Source of the DNA: Marvania coccoides
Taxonomy: Eukaryota; Chlorophyta; Trebouxiophyceae; Chlorellales; Chlorellaceae
DNA length: 64,000 nucleotides
Direction of reading: 5' to 3'
Assembly (NCBI GenBank): GCA_963854735.1
Contig: OY978101.1
Span: forward strand, 496,001 to 560,000
Every line of letters begins with the position of its first letter. Position 1 is the first letter of the stretch. The notes under the pieces were generated by a model that had not been told where the DNA came from, did not search any database, and was given only the letters and a program-made list of their open reading frames with translations. Of the stretch, positions 20,754-31,331 are shown one piece after another. The translations under genes and the position numbers were made by a program.

Positions 20754-22929
20754 ATGTCCTCTCCTAACCCAAAATCAAGAGCGCTACAGCAGCCCCCTTC
20801 TTTTGGGGGCAATGAGACCCAAAGCTGTCTCGCCAGCGCCTTGGACAGACCCTTAGAGGCGCCATGCGTGCTGCTGGTGCCAAACGTAGACACTCTGAGG
20901 GAGGGCAGCAGCCTCATCCCGCCCCTGAGGCTCGGTCCCCTCCTGGGCAGCGGGGTACAGGCGAGGGTCCACAAGCTGCTCCTTGAGGATGGTAGGGAAA
21001 TATAATTAAAAAATAAAGCCTCGTTGGTTCATATCACGCAGTTCTGCACGCTTTCTGATGAAACCGTCTGCCAAAAATTTTGAACTGCCCAGCTATTTAA
21101 CTCTGTTTGATGCTGCAGGCTCTCCCACTGGCAAGGTCATCAAGATAGCCCACGCCGACCTCGGCCACAAAGCCCTGAACGCGGTGAGAAACTCGTTTCC
21201 TGTTAAAGCTGTAAACCGGAAGAAAAACACTCTTTTGAAAAATTCAAAAAAGCTTCTATGACTAGAATACGCATGCCCCAGTGTATTCCGAGGATTCAAA
21301 ACTGCCAAAACTAAACCAAAATTTTAACCATTGCCCCTCAGGTATGGATCAGCATGGAGCGCGAGTGGGAGCTGGGCATAAAACTCCGCGCAGCGCTGCA
21401 GGAGCCAGACGGCCGACTTCCCGGGTTCATGAAGGTCTGCGACGCCATTGTCTCTCTCAGCAAAGGCAAAATTCGCTTCAAAGGCATGGTGATGGAGAAA
21501 CTCAACGGCTGGGAGGCGTACAAGCGCATCGACCCCGCGTTTCACAATATTTCATACGTCAAGGAGCTGCTGCGCCAGGTCTTCACCTCTTTAGACCGGG
21601 CGGAGCGCGAGACCGGCTTCTTTCACGCCGACATGGCGCTGCGCAACGTGATGGAGCACTACCCTCAGCTTTTTGGCACCAGCAAGGGCGGCTCTGCTGC
21701 AGCGGCAAGCGAGGAGGGAGGAGCTGGAGGAATTCAAGCTTCTGCGGCAATCACAGCAGAAGAAAATGTTTGCGCGCGGGTGGGGTGGACCTGCACCACC
21801 GATGGTGGCCACATGCCGCTGGGCCCTCGCGTGGAGCTGAAAATAATCGATTACGGGATCTCTTATTTTTCAGAGTACGTAAGAAAACATTGCGTTTGTA
21901 AAAAAACCAAGGTTTTTACATTTGAAATGCAACTGCCTGAATCTATTCAAGGGAGCTTGCGCAGGCAACGGGAGGGTTTCGCGCTCGGCACAACTACGAA
22001 CGGCTGCGGGAGATGTTTGCCACCAAGCGCGTTGAGTTTGGGTCTGAATCGAGGGAAACGCCGGTGGCGGTAGACACGATGGCAGACGGAGGGCGCCAGC
22101 GGCGGTGGAGCCTGCTGCCGACGTGGCTGAAACAGTGGGTAAGAAATAGTTTTGTAAGGGCTGCGTGCAGCAAAGCAAGTCTTAAAATTGCTTTAAAATT
22201 AAAGGCCGCGCCGTTAAATTTCAATTCAACGACGCTCTTTCTTTGCAATTGCAGTTTACCATGAAGGAGCCGCCCAAGGACGCTGAGGCAGTCGCTGAGC
22301 GCCTCGTCATCTTCACCAGCGCCGGCATTGCAACCCATGAAGGGGTTGAGGAAGCAGCTGCCACAGCAGACGGTGGCATGGCAGACCGACGCCCTTCCAC
22401 CCTGCCGCCGCCCAGAATGAACCCCATCGAGAAGATGTATCGCCGTTTTTGGTAATCTTCAGACCACCAGACCTCGCATTTTGTTTTTTAATCTCGCTGC
22501 TAAACGCATTTGCCTTTTTTCCCTTCCTTCCACAATCAACGCAGGCGGCGCAGAGGCGATGTCTTCCACCTACTGCTGGGCATGGCGCTGGTCCTCGACG
22601 ACCGCTTGTGGCCGGAAGAGGACCGCGAGGACGTGCTGCTGTTCATTTCTCTGGTCCACCATGTCACAGGCGTAAAATTGGAGGCCTCGTTTTGTTCGGA
22701 AAACTCACAGCACTGCTGCCACATGGGGCAGCGGTCGCGGCTGCTGGGGAAGGCCAGGCGGTGGCTGCGGCGGGCGCGCATTCGCACGGACGCCCACGTC
22801 AAGCCGTTTAATTCAGGGGTCACTGCAGCCGAGGCACTGACATCGCTGCTGTTTCACGAAGCGGAAGAGGTCCCTCCACCTCGGGGGTCTGCGCCGCTGA
22901 GCGCCGTGTTCCCCCGCTGCAGCAGCTGA
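20754..22929 (+). CDS. Atypical protein-kinase-like protein
   Basis: Six exons (20754-20991, 21119-21183, 21342-21878, 21965-22138, 22255-22451, 22545-22929) give 531 residues, all GT-AG. Kinase landmarks are present in order: glycine-rich loop LGSGVQARVHKL (~68-79), likely ATP-binding Lys in GKVIKIAH, catalytic loop HADMALRNVM (Asp and Asn kept) and metal-binding motif DYG in place of DFG. A Ser/Ala/Gly-rich insert of ~50 residues lies between the catalytic loop and DYG. The C-terminal ~220 residues, with FRARHNYERLREMF and GDVFHLLLGMALVLDDRLWP, form an unfamiliar domain. Substrate (protein or small molecule) cannot be told. The family is not recognised beyond the kinase fold. Confidence 0.75.
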
Positions 22930-23108
22930 GCGAGCGGGTTTGGGTTTCATCTGTGTTTCTGAATTAGGGAGCAAAGGGGAGTTGGTCAACGCCGATGCTG
23001 GAATCTTTATTTGAAAAAAATCTGCCCCAATTTTCTCTTTTAATAAAAATAAAAATAAAAAACAGATGATTTTTCGTTGATAAAGTCATACAGTACACTC
23101 GAAAAACA

Positions 23109-24101
23109 ATGGCTGCGCGAACAAAAATGTCTTATAATGCTTTAAAGATCGCAGCTTCAGCGCACCACGGCCCTTTGCCCCCGAAACGCGCGTCTCCATC
23201 GAATGACCAGGCCAGGGAACGCGCACTCGGCCCTTTAGTTGATCTCCCAATGCCCCTGGAGGTCACCCGACGCTGCAGGGAATGCTCTACCGTCTCCCCT
23301 TCGCGGCCTTCCCTCTGCCTCTCCCCCGCCGAGGCAACCCAGCTGGCTGTGGCATCTTCCCTGGGATTTGCACTGCTCGCTGGAGACCAACTGTTCTTGC
23401 ACAACCTCCGGTGGCTCGACGCTTCCATCCATCATTCTGTAACTACCACCGTCTCCCTTCAGTTTCAATACGATTTCGCGCGCACGGTGCTCTCCAACGG
23501 CCCCATCATCGCAGGCTGGTCCGGCTGGGTCGTCGCCGCATGCGCTTTGGCAGTTCTTTCTCACCCCACCCCCTCAACGCCTCAAATTTTCCGCTTCGGG
23601 GGCGAAAAACCCGGCAAAGCGGCGCGCTACGTGGCTTTTGCGGCAGCTGTGGACGCTGTGGCTGGGGGAGGCATGCGGCATGGCGACCCATGGCTCGTGG
23701 ATGCCATTAAACACGCTATCCACCGCTCCCGTCCTTCTCTCGGACACCACACTTTCGCGTTTCCCAGTGGCCACACCTGCGCGTGCACATTCATCGCAGG
23801 GGCGCTCCTCTTCGTCATAGCGCCCGCGGTGCTTGAAGCGGCGGACGTGGGGGAAGATGCAATGGGCGTGGAAGCGGCAAGAACGTGGCTGAAGGAGTGG
23901 AGGGGCGGGCTTTGGGTTGGATGCGTTGGAATCACAGCAGCAGGGAGGGTGTTAGGGGACATGCACTGGGGGACCGATGTGGCTGCTGGGGCGTGTTTGG
24001 GGGCTGCGTTGGTGGCGGCGACGGCGCTGGGGTGCTCAGCGATGGATTCGCTGCTGGAGAGCTTCAAGTTGGCCGGTAACAGCGGGGACAAAATAAGGTA
24101 A
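23109..24101 (+). CDS. PAP2-type membrane phosphatase
   Basis: A single open frame of 330 residues. The three-part phosphatase signature of the PAP2/lipid phosphate phosphatase family is complete: KHAIHRSRP (KxxxxxxRP), PSGH in FPSGHT, and GRVLGDMHWGTD (SRxxxxxHxxxD, with Gly for Ser). Hydrophobic segments surround these motifs, e.g. LAVASSLGFALLAGD and CTFIAGALLFVIAPAV. The first ~75 residues are basic and Ser/Pro-rich, which suggests a plastid transit peptide. Substrates of the family include phosphatidate, diacylglycerol pyrophosphate, undecaprenyl or dolichyl pyrophosphate; which applies is unknown. The stop follows AAAATAAGG, so a further small exon beyond a GTAATT donor cannot be excluded. 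Confidence 0.88.
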   Translation: MAARTKMSYNALKIAASAHHGPLPPKRASPSNDQARERALGPLVDLPMPLEVTRRCRECSTVSPSRPSLCLSPAEATQLAVASSLGFALLAGDQLFLHNLRWLDASIHHSVTTTVSLQFQYDFARTVLSNGPIIAGWSGWVVAACALAVLSHPTPSTPQIFRFGGEKPGKAARYVAFAAAVDAVAGGGMRHGDPWLVDAIKHAIHRSRPSLGHHTFAFPSGHTCACTFIAGALLFVIAPAVLEAADVGEDAMGVEAARTWLKEWRGGLWVGCVGITAAGRVLGDMHWGTDVAAGACLGAALVAATALGCSAMDSLLESFKLAGNSGDKIR

Positions 24102-24569
24102 TTAATTGCCAGTGAGCGAGGTTCTGGCTAAATGACATATACACGTAATTTTTTGAAATGATTACTTGTGCACCTCTCTCTATAGGCGACAGCTGTAGGC
24201 GGAGCAATTTTTGAATGAATTTTGAAATTTTGGTATTGAAAGGCATTGCTTTTGTGAATTTATATTTGATTAATTTATTAACTAGTAGTTTGTTTAATTA
24301 GAAAAGGCATGCAATGAGATGAAAGATAAATACATTTCGTATCGCCACCCCCCACCGCCACCACCGCCATTAAGGCTGCAACAGAGTCCGGAGCATGGAC
24401 GATGCCTGCAAATATACTCGCTGCATACAACCCACCCTTGATTGCCTCGAAAACTTGCGGGAATCTCTGCATGCCACAGCCGAGCTGAGCTGGGACTTAT
24501 CGTGATGGAGATCAGACTCCAATTTTCGTTTCCACGTATTTAATTAAAATTTGATTTTAAAAACGAATC
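24102..24569. other. Intergenic region, no supported gene
   Basis: A minus ORF at 24278-24472 has a short membrane-like stretch (GGLYAASIFAGIVHAP) but no start, splice partners or homology that I can support. Confidence 0.4.
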
Positions 24570-25987
24570 ATGGCGTCTAAAACTCTGTTTTCAGGGGCCC
24601 AGGCCACCCTGCAGCTGCGTAAAAATGCGGAACACTTGCGGTTTCCGGCGGCACGAGGACCTCAGCGGCCCCACGCGTTCACCGCAACACAAAGATCGAC
24701 GCATTTGACGCAGCGAATGGGCGTGCTATCGCGTGCGGAGAGTGCTACCCAGTCTACTACAGAATCACCAGCATCTGTGCCCACATCCCTTGAGTGGGAG
24801 CTTGACTTTTGTTCTAGGCCCATTATGGACGAGCGCGGCAAGAAGGTGTGGGAGCTGCTGATCTGCGACCCTCAGCGCAACTTCGAATACGCCCAGTACT
24901 TCCCCAACAATAAAATTAACAGCGGAGAGGTGAGACGGTGGACTTCAGTTTTTTCTCTTTAGAAGACACCATTGAAATCGAGTTGGACAAGTTCTCCTTT
25001 TATTCAATGCCTTGTCCTACATTGAAGCACCCTATTCAAACACCGCCTTTTGACAGACAATCAATTTCATCACTTTTTCACGTGCGCCAATCCCCCCCCT
25101 CTTGCAGCTCAAGCGCGTTATAGAGGAGGTCCTGGCGCAGCCGGGCGCCGTGCGCCCCGAGAAAGTGCGGTTCTTCCGCGGCCAGATGCAGACCATCATC
25201 TCTCGAGCTCTCACAGAGCTGGGCGTGACCCCCGTTCCCTCCCGCCGCTGCTTCTCGCTGGTGGCCTGGCTGCAAGAGCGGCTCGACTCCGTGTACAAAG
25301 CTCACCCTGGATACTCCGACAAAGCCACCACGCTGTTCTCGCTGGACCTGGGGGCGCCCAACGAGCTTCCCGATGCCCTGAGAGGCGAAGCATGGTCGTT
25401 CGTGCAGCTGCCGCTGGGCGCGCTGCGCGGGGAGCTGGCGGCGGTGGAGTCGGGCCGCGCATTTGGGGCCACGCTGGACCTGGAGCTGCTGCGGCTGGAC
25501 GTGAACGATGAAACGCTGGTGCCTGGCGTGGCGGTGTACTCTCGGCGGGCGGAGCCCATGGCGGCGTGGACCAACGGGCTGGAGCTGGCATCGGTGGTGG
25601 CGGACACCGACCGCGCGTTTTTGATCCTGGAAACCGGGGTCAACGATCGGTGGCGGTACGGAGGGTACCGCCGAACGCTGGAGACCACGGCAGAGGCGCA
25701 GGCGTGGGAGGAGGCGAAGAAGGCGGTGGGGTGAGTTGCCACAGTAATTATATGCAGCAGCAATTTATAATATATAATTATATGCAGCAATTTGAACGGG
25801 GGTCCAATGCCTATTGGGTTTGTTATTGTTCTTTAAACGGAGTTGTCAAAGGATTGACGTCGGTTTTTTTGCTCCTTTTTGTTTTTATTGCAGTGGGCTG
25901 CACTTTTTGGCGGTGATGACCGACGAGGATGCTGATGACTGCAGCGGGCTGTGGCTGCTGCTGGATGCTGAGCCGCCTGTGGTGTAA
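24570..25987 (+). CDS. TAB2: TAB2/ATAB2-like plastid translation factor
   Basis: Three exons (24570-24929, 25108-25730, 25894-25987) give 358 residues. Residues 1-~75 form a Ser/Thr/Arg-rich transit peptide. The TAB2 domain starts at [14 protein letters not shown] and continues [49 protein letters not shown] and [25 protein letters not shown] at the end. TAB2 in Chlamydomonas and ATAB2 in Arabidopsis bind psbB/psaB-type plastid mRNAs and are needed for translation of photosystem I PsaB. The family occurs in oxygenic phototrophs, so this gene is good evidence of a working plastid. The last exon supplies the conserved family C-terminus. Confidence 0.93.
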
Positions 25988-26692
25988 ATTGTTGATTTTA
26001 TTACTGACAATGATACTGTGTTATATTTGGTTTGACGAATAACGAAAATGATTTGAAAAGTTACCCTGGTGAAAACATTTTTACGTGGCAGCGAAAAGAA
26101 GCTTTGCGGAGAACTACAATAGAGAAGAGTTTCAAATGGCTGAAGGCAAGCGTCGCTGTCTCGTTTCAAGCACCCTGCTGATTGCGCAGCTCATTGCAAG
26201 CACTGCTGATTCTTTTTAGCCAATAACTTCATAATACTGCATCCTCCTCTTACTGTGCTATTCGGGGTAAAAAGTCAGATTTGCATTTTCCAAAGCGTCG
26301 CCTACTGCTGAGAAAACAGAGGTGTCACATAAATATATATTCCTTGATTTCACGAGCGGCGACTGCTTCCGAAATATGAGCGGTCAGACGCTGCACCGAG
26401 CCGAGAAACAGGGGTCAAGGGTCTGCTTCAGCCATCTTGATCAAAGCTGATTATTATTTTCCATTTCGTTCTAATGTGTCGTTCACGGTTTTTGAGAAGG
26501 GCTCTTTCCTTTCTGCGAATTAATGGAATTTTATTTTGTAAAATGTGAGCCCCAGGCGAGGAGAAAAGTTTGCAACGGGATGCAGGACCAAAACGATTTT
26601 GCAGCGAAAATCAAGCTCTTTTCAAATCAATAGCATTCGATCAATAATCAAGACATCACTAATATTGGAAATTGCGCTTGATCACCCACGAA
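25988..26692. other. Intergenic region upstream of cycloartenol synthase
   Basis: 700 bases, AT-rich, no ORF with support. It should contain the TAB2 terminator and the cycloartenol synthase promoter. Confidence 0.4.
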
Positions 26693-29233
26693 ATGTGGAA
26701 GTTCAAGACAGCGTGGGACTCCGATGCAAATCCGCTGCTGCACAGCTTGAACAAAAACGTGGGTCGGCAAGTCTGGGTGTATGACGAGTCCGCTGGCACG
26801 CCAGAGGAGCGGCGCCAGGTGGAGGAGGCCAGGGCAAAGTTCGCTGCCAATCGCCATACCCAAAAGCACAGCAGCGACGAGCTTTTGAGGCAAGTTTGCT
26901 GGGCAAACTACCCAAAATTCACCCATTAATCCATACCCACTCCCCCTTGACCTCCCCTCCACTCCCCCTGCTCCAAAATTGCAGGATTCAGACCGCAGGC
27001 AACCGCCGCTCCGGCCCTTTCCCAGTGGACCAGTCGACCCCTCCCGGCGCGGCCCCCGCTGCAGAAACGGTGGACGCCACCTTGCGCAACGGCCTGTCCT
27101 TCTATGAGTCCCTCCAGGCCGAGGATGGGCACTGGCCAGGCGACTACGGCGGCCCCATGTTCCTCATGCCCGGTTTAGTCATCGCCTGCTACACCACTGG
27201 GGTGCTGGACACCGTGCTGCCCCCCACCCACAAATCTGAGATGATCCGCTACCTGCGCAACCACCAGAACCCCGACGGCGGCTTCGGGCTGCACGTGGAA
27301 GGCGAGTCAACGATGTTTGGATCTGTGTTGTCCTACGTAACGCTGCGCCTGCTGGGGGTGGGCCCTGACGACCCGGTCACCGCGGGCGCGCGTGGGTGGG
27401 TGCACGTGCGCGGAGGCGCACACTACATCACCTCCTGGGGCAAATTTTGGCTGGCGGTGCTGGGCGTGTACAAGTGGGAGGGAATCAACCCGATGCCCCC
27501 CGAGATGTGGCTGTTACCTTACTCTGGCTGGACGGGGGTGGGTTGGACCCATCCAGGGAGGTTTTGGTGCCACTGCCGCATGGTTTACCTGCCCATGAGC
27601 TATGTCTACGGCCGGAGGGGCACCGCCGCAGAAACGCCGCTCATTGCGGCCCTGCGGGAGGAGCTGTATCCGCTTCCGTTTGACGCCATCGACTGGGACG
27701 CCGCGCGCAACCTGTGCGCCAAAGAGGATCTGTACTACCCTCATCCTTTGATCCAGGACGTGCTGTGGTGGGGTCTCAGCAGGACCGAGCGCTTTCTTCT
27801 GGGCTCGCGGCTGCGCAACCGCGCGCTGGCCGAGTGCATGAAGCACGTCCACTACGAGGACGAGAACACGCGCTACATCGACATCGGGCCCGTGAACAAG
27901 GTAACTAGTTCATCAGATGGCTTTTTTGTACACTTTAAGAAGGAAATGTTTTAATAAGCCGAGGTTGAAAAACATGCAATATTGGGTCATTTTTTGCGAC
28001 ATTTTCATCAAGAATAAGCCTATTAAACCTTGATCTCATCATTCCTGCTGCTATGCGCACTTTCAGGTGCTCAACATGCTGTGCTGCTGGTTTGAGGACC
28101 CCGAGTCGCTGGCCTTCAAGCGCCACCTCCCGCGCCTCGCAGACTACCTCTGGTTGGCCGAAGACGGCATGAAGATGCAGGGCTACAACGGGTCGCAGCT
28201 GTGGGACACCTCCTTCGCGGTGCAGGCCATCGCAGCCACAGGCATGAGTCGAGAATTTTCCCGCTGCCTCAAGTCTGCTGCAGCCTACATCGAGGCCAGC
28301 CAGGTGGTGGAGGAGGCGCAGCAGCCGCTGACAGAGTACTACCGCCACATCAGCAAGGGCGCGTGGCCGTTCTCCACCCGCGACCACGGCTGGCCAATCT
28401 CTGATTGCTCGTCGGAAGGCCTGAAGGCGGCGCTGACGCTGATTGAGCTGGGGGAGCGCGTGGGTGGGCCCCCCATCCCCACCCCCCGCCTCAAAGACTG
28501 CGTCAACGTGATTCTGTCGTACCAGAACCGCGACGGTGGGTGGGCCACCTATGAGAACACTCGGTCGTTTCCGATCTTAGAGAAAGTGAACCCCTCTGAG
28601 ACGTTTGGCGACATTATCATCGACTACTGCTACGTGGAGTGCTCCTCCGCGTGCATCACCGCGCTCACGCAGTTTGCAGCGCACCACGGCGAGCACCGCA
28701 GGGCAGAGATTTCAAAATCCATCGCCCGTGGAATCCAATACATCAAGAGCATTCAGCGCGCGGACGGGTCGTGGTACGGCAACTGGGGTGTGTGTTTCAC
28801 CTACGGCACCTGGTTCGGGCTCGAAGCGCTGGCGGCTGTGGGCGAAACGGCGGCCGGCGGCAGCGATGCTTCCCGCCGCGCCTGCGAGTTTCTGCTGGCC
28901 AAGCAGCGGGCGGACGGGGGGTGGGGCGAGAGCTATCTGTCGTGCCAGAACAAGGAGTACTCGCAGCTGGAGGGGGACGAAAGTCACGTTGTCAACACTG
29001 CGTGGGCGTTGATAGGACTGATGGCGGGGGGCTGGCACAAGGTGGACCGGCGGCCGCTGGACGCGGCGGCGCGCATGCTGGTGGCGGCGCAGCAGCGCAG
29101 CGGGGACTGGCCGCAGCAGCACATCAGCGGGGTGTTTAACCGCAACTGCGCTATCACGTATGCCAATTATCGCAACATCTTTCCCGTTTGGGCGCTGGGG
29201 AAGTACAAGCAGGAGGTGCTGGGAGTAGAGTGA
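26693..29233 (+). CDS. CAS1: Cycloartenol synthase
   Basis: Three exons (26693-26889, 26985-27900, 28067-29233) give 759 residues, the normal length. It starts MWKFKTA as plant CAS does, and carries QW repeats such as [12 protein letters not shown] and [15 protein letters not shown]. The residues that set product choice are of cycloartenol type: Tyr in [11 protein letters not shown], and His and Ile in DHGWPISD (lanosterol synthases have Thr, Cys/Gln and Val). The catalytic Asp is present, but the usual DCTAE reads DCSSE. The enzyme cyclises 2,3-oxidosqualene at the ER, the entry to plant-type sterols. Intron 1 uses a GC donor at 26890 (AG|GCAAGT), needed to join LLR to IQTAGN in frame. Confidence 0.97.
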
Positions 29234-29923
29234 TGGATGGGTGGATTTGTGAGGAGAGAGGGACGAGGGAGAGGGTGTGTGCGTTGGAATCAAATATTTA
29301 ATAATTTTATGTTTTTTTTAATATATTTTTGGCATTTTAACAGGACTTTTCATTTTGATTTTATTTTTGGAAATGTAGACACATGATTTTATTTATATAG
29401 AATTATAGGTTATTTTGCTAAGAAGGAATGCTTGGGCAGAATAGACTATTGCAGACTATTATTTTAAAAAGCGGAGTACAGCCTCACCCGAATACCCACT
29501 ACTCAGTGTATGCTCTAACGCCAAACCAAAAAATAACTGAAATCCGATCTGCCCTCGGGGGAGTGCCCCTGGGAGGTCGAGCGGTGGCAGGCCGGGCCTG
29601 GGGATTCTCAAGGCAGCGGGAAGGTGAATTGAAAATGAAAATTCCTGAGCACATTCAAGGCGCCTTTAGCTGGGGGAAAAAAGAGGATCACACATGGGCT
29701 GCAAGGATAACACATGGGCAAGATTAATGGGCCAGCCAGCGGCGCTCTGCTGCTGATGGACAAATAGCAGCTGCATGCAGATTTTTGTTTTTGAGGGTAC
29801 AGGGTTTTAGGCTCAAGAAAATCAGGGGGATAAAAATTGAAATTCTCTTGAAATCATTTCTAAAGCCTTTATTTTATTTTTGTATATTTTAGTTCTTGTC
29901 AAGTCAAGCATCAATCCGCAGCA
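29234..29923. other. Intergenic region, no supported gene
   Basis: AT-rich after the cycloartenol synthase stop. A plus ORF at 29428-29727 has no splice support or family match. Confidence 0.45.
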
Positions 29924-30881
29924 ATGCCTGCCACAGCATTTGCCAGCGTTCAAGCGCGTGCTCCACAGATGGGCAGCTCGCACCGGGCCTTTCCCCGACC
30001 AACCAATGCTTTCAGGAGTGCTGCACGCCGCACGAGCGTCGTGATGCGCGCAGAAGACTACAAAGAGCCAGGCAGCAAGTGAGACACTGATTTTTGGGGG
30101 CCCCGCTTCGATCCCATCCACCCACCCACTCCAAGTTCCTTTGAGCAGCGGCTTGGGAGGGGGGGGGGGGGGGGGGATCGAATGAAACTCGCGCAACCAA
30201 ATTCTTACAGCGCTACCTTTGCCCCTTCTTGTTAGGTACCCCGCCTGGATCTCCATACAACGTGAGCTCACCCAGAAGTACAAGCTGCGCTCCGTGTCCC
30301 CTGACGAGGCTGCCATCATGATGGACGAGGGGAAGGCGGTGCTGCTGGATGTGCGCCTTGCGGAGGATTTTGCAGAGAGCCATCCCAAGGGCGCAGTGAA
30401 GGTCCCCGCCTTCAGGGTGATCAAGATGCAGGACGGCGCTGGGTTCAGCCGCATGCTGAAAGGCATTCTCATGCAGGCCAACGGCGTGACCCCCACTGAG
30501 GTAAAGACACAGTTTATTCTCCTTCAAACCGTAGTTCACGTTTTAGTTTTAGATTTTTTTTTCTCTATGCAGCCAAGCCCCGACTTCCCTGCGGGGGCTG
30601 CGGCAGCGGCTGGCGCCGGCAAGGCGGTCATCCTCGCCTGCGAAGCCGGCGGCAGCCCAGCCGCCACCTCTTCCTTCCCCAACGGGAAAGCTAGTCGGTC
30701 GCTGAAAGCAGCGTGGAAGCTGTGCCACATGGGGGTCCTCCCTGCCGAGCGGGTGCTGCATTTGGACGGCGGTGTGCTTGGCTGGTTCAATTCTGGGCTT
30801 CCGATGGAGGGGGAAAGGGAGTACAACAGCGCGAAGGCGGGGCGGACTCCCAACGTTGTGCCCACTGTAGGCTCTGACTGA
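29924..30881 (+). CDS. Rhodanese-domain protein, probably plastid
   Basis: Three exons (29924-30078, 30236-30500, 30573-30881) give 242 residues. Residues 1-~45 are Ser/Ala/Arg-rich without acidic residues, like a transit peptide. The rhodanese fold follows: SPDEAAIMMDEGKAVLLDVR, EDFAESHPKGAVKVPAF, then a Cys in VILACEAGG at the position of the active-site loop, and LDGGVLGWFNSGLPM at the end. This order matches single-domain plant rhodaneses (STR proteins). The active loop is CEAGGSPA rather than the usual CxxGxR(S/T), so the sulfurtransferase activity is uncertain, though the nucleophilic Cys remains. Intron 1 contains a long G run (30160-30177). Confidence 0.85.
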
Positions 30882-31331
30882 ATGAGTGAAGAAAGGAAAA
30901 TGAGGGAGGAGAGATGCCGGTGTTTTTTAGAGAGAGTGAGGCGGGAGAGGAGGGAGAGAAGATGGTTTTCCGAGACGGCGGTGGCGGAGAGGAATCTGAA
31001 TTTAGTAATGACTGTTACCCTGTGACGCCTTTGGCAAAGTGAGCGTGCTCCTTCTGGTACGTCTGCGGAGAGCGTGCAAAGCGGTTATTGGAACTTTCTT
31101 GGGGACCAACGAATGGCCTCGGAATTTGAGTGACCTGAGATTTTTCGCGTCACGGTTTTTTTCCTTCGTTTGGAATACACATATTTCGTTTTTTCATTTT
31201 CTTTAAATTGTTGGATTTGGGATTTTAGATTTGCAGCTGCAGAAGAAAAAAAAACAAATAATTAATATCGTCGGTCTGTCCCAAACTGCAGCGAATGATG
31301 ATGATGAAGTAGCCTGTTTTGTACACACAGC
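30882..31331. other. Intergenic region, no gene seen
   Basis: 450 bases between the rhodanese stop and the NIN-like start. It is purine-rich at first (GAGAGA-type), then AT-rich. It should contain the NIN-like promoter. Confidence 0.4.

Noticed and set aside
24278..24472. Minus ORF with GGLYAASIFAGIVHAP that vaguely resembles a CrcB or membrane segment
   Set aside because: No start, splice partners or second conserved block; length and composition fit chance.
29428..29727. 99-residue plus ORF after cycloartenol synthase
   Set aside because: No family match and no sign of splicing; it overlaps the likely terminator region.
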